Shown piece after piece: positions 7,945-19,124 of a DNA stretch of 22,096 bases (positions are counted from its first letter, which is position 1; the number at the start of each line of letters is the position of its first letter). The notes beneath the pieces were generated by a model. It saw only the letters and a list, made by a program, of their open reading frames with translations, made no database searches and was not told the origin of the DNA. Made by a program: the position numbers and the translations under genes. The stretch comes from Isoetes engelmannii (Eukaryota > Streptophyta > Lycopodiopsida > Isoetales > Isoetaceae): NCBI GenBank assembly GCA_011763485.2, contig JAANSK020261160.1, positions 1 through 22,096 of the forward strand, in the 5' to 3' direction.

Positions 7945-9985
7945 ATGGGTATTTTGGTGGCCTGCACTTTGATGCTATTATGCTTCTCATTTCTCGAAAA
8001 TCATGGCGTAGCAGGCCAGGCTTCTGACGATTATACCAATGCAAGTTGTCAAGGAGTGTTCTTGCAGTATGATGTTTTGGAGGTTACGAAAATCCACCCT
8101 TATCTTACAACTGGTTCAGCTGATCAGCCATATAAGTTTGTATCGGAGCTGATTTTGGTGAATATGGGGTTTAATGAACTGAAAAACTGGCAAGCATATG
8201 TGGGTTTTCGAAACGGGGAATGGCTTGTCAGTGCGGATAATGCAATACTTGAGGATGGTAGTCAGTTTCCTGTTTCAGTTGCTAATGGCACCTCTCTTGT
8301 GGGTTATCCTACTTCAGACTTGCAAAATTCTGTGGAGACAGCTGGAGATTACTCCAAGATAGCTGTGACTGTCAAATTAACAGGTACAGAGTTCGGTGCA
8401 CAATTTCCTAATGAAACCCTTCCAACAAATATTTCCCTGCAAAATGAAGGTTGGGATTGTGGAGTATCAACAAAACTCAGTAAGTACTTTCTTCTGTTTA
8501 TTTTCATTGCCTAAATTTCATGTAACTGGAAAATCTTTCTTCCTATATAAAATACTAGTATTGCAAGGCTTTTGTGTATAGGCAGCTGACTTTTGCATCT
8601 CTTTTACATCAGATTCCACAAGTTTAAAATTATGCTGTACAGAGAATAGCACAGCAGTTAATCTCACAGCTTCCTCTGAGAAGTATCTACCACTTGAGAA
8701 AGGAGATCTGAATATCCTATATGATGTTGTCCAAACATATACAGATAACTACTGGGCACAGGTGACCATTTCTAATGACTATCCTTTAGGGCGTTTAGAT
8801 GGTTGGAATCTTACCTGGGAATGGCAACAAGGGGAGTTCATTTATCAGATGAAAGGGGCACAAACCCTGGAGCAGGATCAGAGTGATTGTTTGAATGGCG
8901 AAGCAGGTGTGGCATATGCAAAAATGGATTTTTCTTCAGTCATGAATTGCCAACGGAAACCAACCATTGTGGATCTACCGCTGGACAAGGAAAATGACAC
9001 TACAGTGGGGAACGTTAAGTATTGCTGTCGAAGTGGTTCGCTGTTGCCATCTCTAATGGATTCTACTAAAACCAAATCTGCATTTAAGCTTTTGGTCTAC
9101 AAGCTTCCTCCAAATAATGACGATAGGACTGTTCTTTCCCCTCCAGCAAACTTTGGTATTGGGCCTCTGTACAAATGTGGGCAGCCAAGACTGGTTTCGC
9201 CTTCTGAATATCCTGATTCAAGCAATAGTGATCGCTACTTATCCGCGGTAAAAAGCTGGCAGGTTACATGTAATATAACAACTAGGACAAACAGGAAATG
9301 CTGTGTCTCTTTCTCGACATACTTCAACGATTCAATTGTTCCCTGTAAACCTTGCTCATGTGGATGCTCAGAGTCAGTTAAAAAGACATGCAATGCAAGT
9401 GCAGAAGCAATGTTGATATCAACAGATACATTGTTGCTACCCGCAGCCAACAGAACATCAAAAGCAATAGAATGGGCAGAACAGAAGCATTTTAATGTGC
9501 CCTCACCTTTGCCATGCAGTGACTACTGCGGTGTAAGTTTAAACTGGCATGTTGTTTCCGACTATACAGATGGATGGAGTGCTCGCATGACAATTTTCAA
9601 CTGGGAGCCTGATGCTGTTGCTAACTGGTTTGCTGCAATTGAGCTTGACAAAGCTATGCCAGGATATGAAAAGGTGTACTCCTTCAATGGTACTATGGTT
9701 CCAGGGATGAACAACACATTATACATGGAAGGAAAGCTTGGTTACATGGACTATTTACCGGGTATGTCCAAAACTGATGCTGGGAAAGTCCAATCAGTAA
9801 TATCATTCAAAAAAGCTAATACACCCAAAATCAATGTGTCTTCATGGGATGGATTTCCAACGAGGGTGTTCTTCAATGGTGATGAATGTATTATACCTGA
9901 CATGCTACCCACGTCAAGTGGATCAAGGATCCTTCCTAAAGCATTGACAGCCTGCCTACTTTTCCTGCTGATCTTGATATACTGA
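7945..9985 (+). CDS. COBRA-like GPI-anchored protein, COBL7/COBL10 type (complete, two exons)
   Basis: Exons 7945-8479 and 8613-9985 are joined across a 133-bp GT-AG intron (donor GTAAGT at 8480, acceptor ACATCAG ending at 8612). Phase 1 is kept and the split codon encodes Asn179; the product is 635 aa, near the usual COBL7/10 length of about 660. The start ATG at 7945 is preceded by an in-frame stop at 7909. Residues 1-23 are a hydrophobic signal peptide (MGILVACTLMLLCFSF). The long N-terminal domain typical of the subgroup follows. The COBRA domain begins with GWNLTWEWQQGEF (about 242-254), then come CCVSF (408-412), the CKPCSCGC cluster (about 423-430) and DGWSARMTIFNW. The C-terminus ends in a small-residue site (TSSGS) and a hydrophobic tail (ACLLFLLILIY), a GPI signal. 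Predicted role: an extracellular, membrane-anchored protein in cellulose and wall organisation. It is the tandem paralogue of the gene at 2-871 in the same orientation and converges on HGD. Confidence 0.95.
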
Positions 9986-10595
9986 TACTAGTGGTGGGAT
10001 GTGTTTATAGTCAGTATATCTCATCATATCAAACCTTATTGCCTGTTTGGCAGAAGATATATAGAGGACGCTAAGACTGCTGCTTACGTGGAGATGGGTG
10101 TCGTGCCACATTTTCCAGTCTTATCTACAGTGTAACACCAAATTTGTAATCTGGTCTCTTGAAGGATATTTTTGCATGCTCTCAACGAGGAATCGTCTTA
10201 GTCCCAGAGAAACACGATGATGAGCATTAGCAGATGATAAAACACTACATGTCCTTCAAGGGAATCAGTAGTTTCATTTCGGATCATTCAGTATTGTTGT
10301 CATTTGCCAACATATGGTTTTAATTGTTTCGATTCTCTACAAGAAATATAAGCTCCAAAATTTTAAGGCAATAATTTAAAAAATCTATACATTATGAATG
10401 ACATCACTTGCACTCAATTTCATTGCAATACGAACTTATTACATCATACTGATCAGATGTGCCAGACTTGTGTTAGTAATCCCTTTTTGTTTTTGTACAT
10501 TAAGTCGTGATACCACGACAGCGGAATTTACAGTGGAAGTGTAGTACATTTTACACAATAAATATGTATACACAGGTGCATTAAATACTCCATAG
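9986..10595. other. Intergenic region between converging genes
   Basis: This holds the 3' UTR of the COBRA-like gene and the 3' UTR of the - strand dioxygenase. No further gene or transposon was recognised. An AATAAA on the + strand near 10555 lies too far from the COBRA-like stop to be its obvious poly(A) signal. Confidence 0.5.
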
Positions 10596-13500
10596 CTAAT
10601 GTTCCTCATACGCAGCGCTACCTCCTTCTCCCTTCTTGTCCATCGTAAAATGAGAAGTGAGACCAATCCAACCTTTGTAGTAGTTCACATCCCGCTTAGG
10701 GGATTCAAATGCCCATGCTGTAACCTTCGGTATGAGCGATGACTCAAACATGAATGCCAATGCATCAGTAGCCACTTTTGTTGGTTTTCTTTGAGATTCG
10801 TCCGCTAAAGTCCTCTGTTAACACCACCAAAAGAAAGTGTTAAATTAACACAGTTCGCAGAGGTCATAACATTAGCACACAATTAGGACTGTCAAGGTTT
10901 AATATAGAATGCCATGATGTATCAAAGAGATGAAAATGAGCGTCTTGAGTGATAACAAAAGTAAAGTGTGGGAGAACAATGTGACTGCCAAGTGCATAGA
11001 CATGCTACTTTTAAGTCACATGATGACGTGCATATTTGGCCCATCAGCAACATTAAGCATAGAGTTAAGTTCGTAATCCTTTAATCTAAAAGACTTCCCC
11101 CTTTGTGTTGCGACTTGCAAAAGGAAAGATATTCAAGAAAGTCTTCATGTCCTTGAAACGCTGAGTTGCCAGTGGTTTGGTCAAGCAATCAAGTGGTTCA
11201 AGAGTCGTATAATACTGAAGATCAATGACTGGTGGTTTTAACTGCTCCCTAATGGAACAGACCTAAAGATCAGCGACTGATGTTCTAACAGTTCTCTTAC
11301 AAAACAGACCTACGCGTCCAGCTGCTTTGTGGCTGGATGCCATATGCATCTTCTGCAGGACCTGAGAGCATACAAAATTGCTGGGTAGTAAATGTTTAGA
11401 TTGGAAAAGATGGCTCAACTAAAGCTAGGTAATCCATGCAAAGTCTGTTTGGTCTCTCGCTCAAAAGTAGCGACAGACTTGCAATCTTGCACATGAAACA
11501 TGTGCTGAGCGGAATGCAATTCTTCTAATATGAAAGGTTCAAAAATAGAAGAAAAGGGACTATTATCATGCATGAGCTCCAAAATTGACATGGAACAAAT
11601 TTTGTCATGCTGGATTACGGCAAGACCAATGACAAGACATGGAGCTGACTTTACCATTGTCAGAAATAGAAAACAAAATATCCTGGGACCAAGTGTCATT
11701 TCAAAAGAATGACAGAACACTATCCATCTAGAATTTGTATAGCACACAGAAAAGGACTGAAAAGAATTGTCTTGGCTCCTTTTTCCTTTGAGTGCAATTG
11801 AGATGTCCCGTTACTTGCCTCTGGCGTAATTATCTGGCACATATATAAAACAGGCTGAGACTGGGGGCAATTGAGATAAAAGCATCAAGTATGGAAGACT
11901 TAAAATAATATCCTGCACATCAATGAAATTTCAAATTGCAGTGTTCTTGGTCTGAAGAATATTGCCAATGTACTATACTCTTGGAATCTGCAATCTCAGG
12001 AAAAGTGCCATTACTTAAACCTTGTAGCATTGGCAGTTGTAAAGTCTTCCAACTTCTCCAATGCACAAGTGAAGTTTATCAACACAAATACCCTAGCTAT
12101 TTATTGCTTTTCTCTCTTTTCCGGATCCACCACGATACATAGGCCAGAATGCCGTCATGTAAATCCAAACAGTAAGTATCCAATAAGTTTTGGAGCATAA
12201 TATGGTCTGTTGGATTGAAAAACAAAAGTTTTTAAACTTCGTTGAAAAAAAAAAACCAGTTTCAAATTGTTTTAAGGGAGTAGGAAAAAATATCAGGAGC
12301 CCCTTGCTCTATCACAAAAGCAAAAGACTTTTAACCCAGCGGTAGATATATTTATTCCTGGTAAATCCTATGACACATGCCAAATTCGTTGACATGGCAG
12401 ATCCAGCTGACAAGGGACATGTCCTGCATTTGCTTTGGCAAATCATTGACTGCAAGGAGCACGGACTTTATATTGGTAAGATTTATGGCTCTGAACTCTT
12501 AAAGCCAAGTTTACTCTAGATGGCAATCGAGGCATCATGTCTTACCAAACACAAAATGGTGTTACTGGAACACTGGGATTTGAACCCAAGACCTCCCATC
12601 AACCTATGCTGCTCGTTTAGGAACTTGTCATCTCCTCTTTTAATGCGTAACAATTACCATCCTGCCCCACTATTAGAAGGGACACTCAGTGTCCGCAAAG
12701 CAATTTATATCACCCTTCAGCCAAAAAGTGCACACGTGGCTCCCCACAGACTAGCAAGGCCAAAACGGATGAGCATTCAATGTGGTTGGCCCATAGAAAA
12801 TTACCTGACAGCTGTGTAAAGTAAGGCTTATGAAATTACCAAGGAAACTTGGAATTACCTCATAAGTCAGTGTATCAACACCATGTGGGGTCATACAGCA
12901 ATGTAAACTTCCTCCTCCTGGCAAGAAACCTTCGGCTTTACCCTAAGAGTTCAACAATCACGCGAATTAGGAACCAAAGATACAACTGCCCTCCATAAAA
13001 AATGAATGACTTTAAATGCCTAAACAACTGTCTTGATAATTTTATGTAAGAGTTCTTTTTCTTTGAATCAGAATATCAAATAAGGTGCACACCTGATTAA
13101 ATGCACAAGGACTAAGAATGGTAAATAAAGATGAAAAAGCCCTGAGTAATTTATTGATCTTCAACGAAGAGTCATTGAATCTACAGTCTAGCTTCACAAA
13201 TTACAATCCTAGCAGGCAAAACATATCACAAACCTTCTTAGAACAGGCTAATATTACAAGAGACATCCTTGAATCATCCTTATCCTGAGAAACAATTCTC
13301 TCACATATCTACTCCATCCTCTCATGATTTTATAAGTTAAAAACCTCAGATCTCAAGAATTCCCTCAATCTGGCCAAGAACGATAATATTCTTTGACGGC
13401 CAGGAGCAATTGAGCTAATTAAGGATGCAAAAAGTGTGATCCTGCCAGGTTCTGCATCATAAGAAAGTAAATGGGACATCACAACTTATAGCAGATGGAT

Positions 13501-16500
13501 TTTTGAAGGAAATGAAAAACATGTTTAGCTGTGCCATGCGGCGGGCGGGTAAAAAGGATATTAGCCCTGGGCTTACTCCTGTCTGTCATAAAACAGCTTG
13601 CAGGTATCAAATTCATGGAGTGTAAGATCATAGTAGCTAATGGGAAAGAAAGAAAGAAAGAAAGATTATATTTATGGAGGTTGGAAGCTGCTTGCGTTGA
13701 TAAAACTAATTATTACATCAGTTCTTCATGTACAGATAGTGCCTCCCAAAGAAAATTAAAAGATTTTTGTGAAAAAAAAAATTGTTAGAATATTCAAATT
13801 ATATATGGCGATATGTACATATGCTGATGCGGCAGTACAGCTGTCACGATCTACAGCAAGGGATCTACTCGGAACTCTGATTCTTTTCAAATCAGGCGCT
13901 TTTTCCCGCAAGATTAGGAAAATGGAACATTGAATAACATGAATATGATCAATTTTTTAAGTTTTTCAATTGCACTGCTGCATAAGGACCAGCTTTGACT
14001 CTTGCAACGATGGACCTCATGAAGCATACAGAATTATAAGCATACCTTTAATTCCGTAAAGTAGAAATACTCATCAATGACCTGGTTGACGTATTAACTG
14101 CCTAATGTTTCTGTCCAGTTTGAGAAAATGTCTGATCCTCTAGTCTTGAAACCCACCTACTAACGTCATTAACTAAGCCAAAGAAATAACGATCTGTTCC
14201 TAAGGGCTGTACCACGTGGTTGCTTACCAGAATGACAAGTTCCACACCACAACCATGTCTATCCTTTATTGCCATGCCTCTTACATGCCAAATTAAGCAT
14301 GTTGAGGACATTCTCTGGAACAAAACAGTCGTAGTATCCCTTATGCCTTGCATTTTAGGCTGCTATCAGTTATGTATAACCAAACAATGAGTTCTGCTGG
14401 TAAGATATATCTATCCTTGGTAAGATATATCTCTTTCCTCCGCTGAACAAAATTGATCTGCCTTATCTATCAGACTGGTAAACTAGTGACAAGTTAATTT
14501 AGCCAACGTGGCGCCTGGACAATGAAACAAGGGATGGATTGGTTGAACATTGCATGCAGGACAGCTTGCAACCCAAGTGCTGTACCATAAGCCAATAGCC
14601 CTTCTTGCTGGGATCAACCTAGTCCCATGGTCATATATTCCAACATTCCTCCTTAACGGCAGTGTTAACAACCCTCCACCAATACCATGATAAAAAGTGA
14701 AATCTTCCTTTAAGAAAAATTGGCCTTCTTCCTGAGAAACCAGAGTGGATCTTGATGGAAAAAACTTCAGTCCCATGAAACTGAAGCTTGACCCTTGATC
14801 AAAAGAACCTGTCTCCTTTACGCAACTCTTATCAAAATTAACCTGATTTCACAGATTTGAGGCTCCAAACAGTCTTCAAAAGATTTCACCAAAATTCTTA
14901 AAAGTATCTTCGCACAAAAATTGACCAGAATTGATAATTTGAATGCGTGGGATGAATAAATGTACTTTTTAGAGCCTAGACAAATCCGCTGTAAGCTATA
15001 AAAGCTCACTTGTAGAAGATCCAGATAGGTGACTTTTCCCTTGACCTCGATTCCTCTGGCTCAGATAGTGAACGTAAATCAGTGTGAGAACACACAAGGA
15101 ACGACTCAAATCGAAACAAAATATGACAATAGGTGGTCTGTTATAATATGACTAATAAGTAATAGTATTATATCGAATTAAGGCTGCAACATGCAACTTG
15201 CCTAGGCTGAATAGCCTCAGGCAAGGTCAACTCGTCCAAAATGCAATCCAACACAATTTAACCACCAACACAATTTAATATCATATCAATTCCAAGGCTG
15301 CAAATTGAAACTTGTCTAGAGGTGAATAGCCTTTGGTCGAAGGTCGTCTCTTTCAGAATGAAGCCACATAGTCATGCAGCAGAATTTGGATTGCCCAACG
15401 CCAATTCCACTTTACCAATCTTTCAAGCCAAGTGAAGGAAGGCTGCTGGTGGATAGGCCCATGAAATGGCTATTACTGCTCACTGATCTAAAAAGTCAGC
15501 ATATACTATGCAAAATAGAGATCCGTTTATAATTATTTGTTATATTTATTTCATCAGACAGGAACATGCTCACTGGCACACTTTTCTAGAGTGATACAAA
15601 TAAAGATCTACGAATACACCCAAACCACTAATCTTCCAAAGTTAACTAGGCACAACATTCATAAAATTATCAATGCATCTTGGTCATTGACTACGGCTGT
15701 GGTGATGAAAATTGAAAACCTGGCAATCATCTTTCGTGGACCGACTCTCCAAGAACCTTATGCGGTAATGATTTCCTTTCTGAATTATGATCCTGATCTC
15801 TGACAATACACTTCTGTGCCTACATGGGTGATTGAATTATTGATGACTATAAAGATATATCTATATTTGTTTATTATATTTATACTTTTACTTGCTAACC
15901 TCACCTAACATTTTCGTAGCTAGATAATATGGACCCTAAGGCTAAATTCTTTCTTTCCATATGGGAATATATATTTACATTTGTTATTTGCACATTTGTT
16001 ATTTGTACTTTTACTTGCTACTCTTTCTTTTTATATGGGCATATTTTATTCATACTTTTTACTTGCTAACTTTACCTAGCACAGATAGCGGGATGCTCCT
16101 AGATGATAAGGAATAATGTACTTATTTGGTCTCATAAACCCTAAAGCTTTCCATATGGGCATGTAAGCACATATACAAATTGCCAAATAGCAGTTCAAAC
16201 TCTACAACAGAAAAGACCTATTGGGTCCTGCAATCCATCAGTGAAACTGGACCCACACTCATTGTCTTTTACTTAGGTTATGGCAATAGACCAACAGAGA
16301 ATAAGACCGAGATTTATTAATCACTGAAAAGAATAGGCAGGGAAGAATGGAACTACTGCACAATCAAATACCTCATAAACACCATACAGAAGTCCCATAT
16401 ACTCGCTCATACAATTGCGATGGAAATAGGGAGGCCGAAATGTGTGCTCTGCAACTGACCACCTTGTTGGAAAAACAACTAGATCAACGATGGCCACACC

Positions 16501-18237
16501 TGGCTTCTCTGATGGCACTGTTAAAACTGGAAAAGAGCAATCATGACAAGCTAAGATTCCTTCAATTATATTAAAAGCACTGAATCAACAAATAAAATTC
16601 CCAACCTGTATTGATAGAAGGATCTGCATGGTCAAACATAACAGTGCTAAATGGACAAAATTTCCTCAGATCATACTGGAAAAAACACATAATATATTCA
16701 CACATGCATCAGACCATGCCAAATATAAATAACAGGTTCTGTCTGCAGCTAATGCAAATATTGTTCGACATCCCATAACTAACAATAACAGCATAAAAAA
16801 TATAATTATCATTTAAAAAATACTACCTTGTAAGGCACATAGTTCCCATGCCATGCAACTACATTGAAGGGAGAAAATTCTTGCTTTGCTTCAAACAGTG
16901 AACCACCAAACTTCTGAACGATCACAAAGTTGGAATATGCTTTATTCTCAAACCAAGCAACTGGAGACAAGAAGTGTCTTGGTTCTGCAAGGCCATTAGC
17001 CCCTGCATGATCCCAGGCAGACGAGATACACTATAAGTAAGGGTAGTCATACAAATAATCATGGTGCCAAGATCTCCTGATAGGGAATCCCACCACCAGA
17101 ATATTAACAAAACATTTTAGAACAACTATTTGAGCTCTTTGAATACATGGCCATTCCTATATGTCAAGCAAATAATAAGTTCGATTTGAGCTTTCATCAA
17201 GAGGAATACCAATTGGACCAAGGTCGGGAAGCTGAAAGTGTCCACTGAAAACCTCTAGAACATAACCTCGAGAAGGTCCATCTGGAAAATCTATAGAGAA
17301 TCGAATGCCACACTGCAGCACAACCACTTCACCTGGGGATGCCTCTAGTTTCCCAAATTCGGTTTTAATCCATAAGCCTTATATGTGTCATATTTGCAAA
17401 GACATGAAAGCAAGTTAGCTGGCAGTTTCATATAATGAGCTAATAAGAAATCCAATACGTTGAAACTTACGTCCTTGTTGAGGAAGTATCAAAAAATCTC
17501 CATCAGCATTTGCAAATGCCGTATTCGTCATAGACGCATTGGCAGCATAACTAGCCAAATGAGTTTTAGTTTTAAGGAGATAGCTTGCAACAAGCGAACT
17601 TTTATTATCGCTTACATGTGAATTGCATATCCATGACGAAGAAACGAGTTCCCAGCTCCGCAGATGGTAAATAGGCCATCAATAAAGTCAACTTGATTTT
17701 CTGGAATATCTTCAGGCATCCATCGAAGTTGAGTTGGTGTAATATAAGAACCAGAGCCATTAAAGTCCCCAATAAAATATTTGTTAGATGGCTCTCGTGC
17801 ATGGAAAGGTTCATGAGTTACTGACGGTTTTATTCTATATAGCCAACTGCAAAACAACACGCAGTGTAAACAGAAAACGATCAATTAGTAGTGGCTAACC
17901 CTTCTTCCTCCACCTAGGTATTCAAATTCTAACAAGAAGTTAATACTATTTATTCAGCTCCAAGATTTGATCAGCTAATAAGATCTAAAAATAAAGAAAG
18001 AAATTCAATACTGAAACTGGCTCCATGGTACCTTCTCTGATTTAGCTTTTTGGGGACAGTGAAAGCAGTGCCAGAAATTTGTTCAGCATAGAGTCCATAG
18101 GGACATTGAAGCGGGCTGTTCTGATCATGTGGAAGTGCTCCTTCTAATGCCTCACTACTGAAATAGTTTCCAAAACCGCTTTGGTACTCCAGGTTCTCAA
18201 AATCCATTCCCGAATCGCTCTCTCCTTTGCACTCCAT
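10596..18237 (-). CDS. HGD: Homogentisate 1,2-dioxygenase, complete, nine exons
   Basis: Exons on the - strand: 18237-18032, 17846-17616, 17550-17471, 17377-17210, 17002-16827, 16675-16606, 16526-16372, 12942-12859, 10814-10596. They sum to 1389 nt (462 aa plus stop), close to the 461 aa of the Arabidopsis enzyme, and every junction has GT/AG and matching phase. The protein opens [13 protein letters not shown] and has [18 protein letters not shown]. The active site is whole by comparison with the human enzyme: iron ligands His346 and Glu352 ([12 protein letters not shown]) and His382 (MTPHG), second-shell His376, and His303 in FDHADPS as the catalytic-base position. The enzyme opens the ring of homogentisate to 4-maleylacetoacetate with O2, in tyrosine catabolism in the cytosol, and competes with tocopherol and plastoquinone synthesis for homogentisate. 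The start at 18237 is the first ATG. Introns 7 and 8 are about 3.4 and 2.0 kb; the rest are under 250 bp. The last exon ends in a divergent, charged tail ([15 protein letters not shown]). Confidence 0.97.
11095..11260 (-). mobile_element. Possible LTR-retrotransposon fossil scrap (Copia-like) inside an HGD intron
   Basis: A short - strand stretch reads [16 protein letters not shown], which resembles the TKPL block at the end of Copia-type RNase H. It lies in HGD intron 8, on the gene's own strand. No LTRs, integrase or reverse transcriptase were recognised around it, so if real it is a small, old, broken scrap. The neighbouring open frame at 11415-11747 might belong to the same relic, but I see no firm motif in it. 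Confidence 0.3.
13644..13663. repeat. (GAAA)5 microsatellite
   Basis: Five consecutive GAAA units inside HGD intron 7. Confidence 0.9.
15180..15365. repeat. Diverged tandem duplication of about 114 bp in HGD intron 7
   Basis: The blocks starting at 15180 and 15294 both begin AAGGCTGCAA, then share (A/C)AACTTG(C/T)CTAG, TGAATAGCCT and AAGGTC. The copies differ by many substitutions, so the duplication is old. Confidence 0.65.
15875..16165. repeat. Cluster of short direct repeats in HGD intron 7
   Basis: CTTTTTACTTGCTA or CTTTTACTTGCTA occurs three times (near 15885, 16007 and 16055), each near an ATATGGG(A/C)AT word, with a further TCCATATGGGCAT near 16150. This looks like a degraded local amplification of an AT-rich unit. 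Confidence 0.55.
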
Positions 18238-18299
18238 TGCTTGTTGCAAAATAGGAACTCCTAATCGTCTTCTATCAGCTTAAACCGATGTGGACACTG

Positions 18300-18360
18300 A
18301 AGCTGGCCCCAATGGGACACCAATAGGAAAATGCCTCCCAATAGCGTGTCACGTGATTTC
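18300..18360 (-). promoter_or_regulatory. Candidate HGD promoter elements: G-box and three CCAAT boxes
   Basis: Within 120 bp upstream of the HGD start are a TCACGTGA G-box (CACGTG at 18350-18355) and CCAAT words at about 18309, 18320 and 18338. G-boxes are targets of plant bHLH and bZIP factors, including MYC-type regulators of jasmonate responses. No convincing TATA box was found. Function is inferred from position alone. Confidence 0.4.
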
Positions 18361-18362
18361 AA

Positions 18363-18406
18363 ATTGTTGCACTACTAGTTTTATATTGTTGCACTGCTAG
18401 TTTTAT
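18363..18406. repeat. 22-bp tandem duplication in the HGD upstream region
   Basis: Two adjacent 22-bp copies, 18363-18384 and 18385-18406, each starting ATTGTTGCACT and differing at one base. They lie just upstream of the G-box relative to HGD transcription. Confidence 0.85.
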
Positions 18407-18654
18407 GCACACGTACCTATATTCCAAACAAGATGCTAACCCATCAATGGGTTGCCAGTTGGAGGGCTCATTGACGTATTTTTCGGGACTTTGGATTGGA
18501 ATAAACAAGTTATCACTTTAGCATTCAATTGGGATCGATCAAATTGGAATATAGTGTAGGTAAACAACAGACAGAAAGCTCTAAGTTAATGGCAATAATA
18601 ACTTGACCTTTCTAGTATCTTCATGGCCAAGTTGTCAACACTTTTTTTTTATAT

Positions 18655-18850
18655 CAATTTGTTTAAGGGTTTGTTCACACCATAGGGTTAAATTCAGTTA
18701 AATTAAAAATTTAACTTAAAATCTGTTCACACATGAATTTGTTAGGGTTTTGGTTAAAATTTTAGGGGTTAAATTTTCAAGGTGCCAGTTAGCTTAAAAT
18801 TTATTTTAACCATTGTTTAGATATGATTTGGTTATGTTAAAACTTAAATG
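18655..18850. repeat. AT-rich repeat related to the array at the right edge, opposite orientation
   Basis: TTCACACCATA (18674-18684), then GTTAAAT/TTAAAAATTTAA blocks, AAATCTGTTCACACA and TTAAAATTTTA. The reverse complement of the 60-bp unit at 21911-22096 contains the same words in the same order (TTCACACCATA, TTAAAAATTTTAA, CAGATT). Probably the remains of the same non-autonomous DNA element family; ends not defined. Confidence 0.5.
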
Positions 18851-18910
18851 AATCCCTAACAGCATCGAAAACTTACATTTTGATTTAGCCCATGCCCTGG
18901 AGGACATTTA

Positions 18911-18990
18911 AGATTGGTTAAAAACGACGAGACGAACTCGTCGGCAGTGGAGATTGGTTAAAAACGGCGAGACGAACTCGTCGGCAGTGG
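18911..18990. repeat. 40-bp tandem duplication containing a small hairpin
   Basis: 18911-18950 and 18951-18990 are identical except for one base. Each unit contains CGACGAG (or CGGCGAG) and CTCGTCG separated by ACGAA, a 7-bp stem with a 5-nt loop. The block is far more GC-rich than its surroundings. Confidence 0.95.
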
Positions 18991-18992
18991 AG

Positions 18993-19124
18993 ATGGCCGC
19001 AAGAAGGCCTCGTGATCCGACGAGTCTTCCCTGCTCGTGATCCGACGAGTCTTCCCTGGCGCAGAAGCCAACCGCTCAGCCTTCTCTGCACACGTCTCAA
19101 TCGCTCAAGACGTCTCTGCTACAG
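18993..19124 (+). other. Possible 5' exon of the downstream TIFY-like relic (or an unrelated untranslated exon)
   Basis: A GC-rich island starts with an ATG (18993) and ends at a good donor, TACAG|GTATT at 19125. The frame opened by the ATG begins MAARRPRDPTSLP. It would continue as an Arg/Ser/Leu-rich stretch, but the 25-bp duplication at 19009-19058 shifts it into a stop. The frame from 19037 (GTG) is open to the donor and beyond. Its link with the TIFY exons 1.5 kb downstream is inferred from strand and order only. Confidence 0.3.
19009..19058. repeat. Exact 25-bp tandem duplication
   Basis: 19009-19033 and 19034-19058 are identical (CTCGTGATCCGACGAGTC and the following seven bases). Because 25 is not a multiple of three, the duplication changes frame across this possible exon. 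Confidence 0.97.

Larger units (their letters stand above)
12943..16371 (-). other. Large HGD intron 7 with little recognisable content
   Basis: A 3.4-kb intron with donor GTATTT after the GVYE codons and acceptor CTTAG before GKAEG. It holds a (GAAA)5 run, a diverged tandem duplication and a small repeat cluster, listed separately. Open frames at 14102-14353 and 14483-14776 carry no family motif I can identify. There is no host exon inside, because the protein joins YE to GKAEG in phase 0 without a gap. Confidence 0.6.

Noticed and set aside
11415-11747. A 110-codon - strand open frame in HGD intron 8
   Set aside because: No convincing motif. It might belong to the nearby retroelement scrap, but I cannot support it as a gene.
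12545-12620. A GGTTCAAATCCCA-type word on the - strand in HGD intron 8, resembling a Pol III B box of a SINE or tRNA
   Set aside because: No A box at the right distance, no cloverleaf and no poly(A) tail or target-site duplication. The word alone is too common in plant DNA.
14483-14776. A 97-codon - strand open frame in HGD intron 7
   Set aside because: No family motif, no splice context, and it lies in an intron whose flanking exons join perfectly without it.
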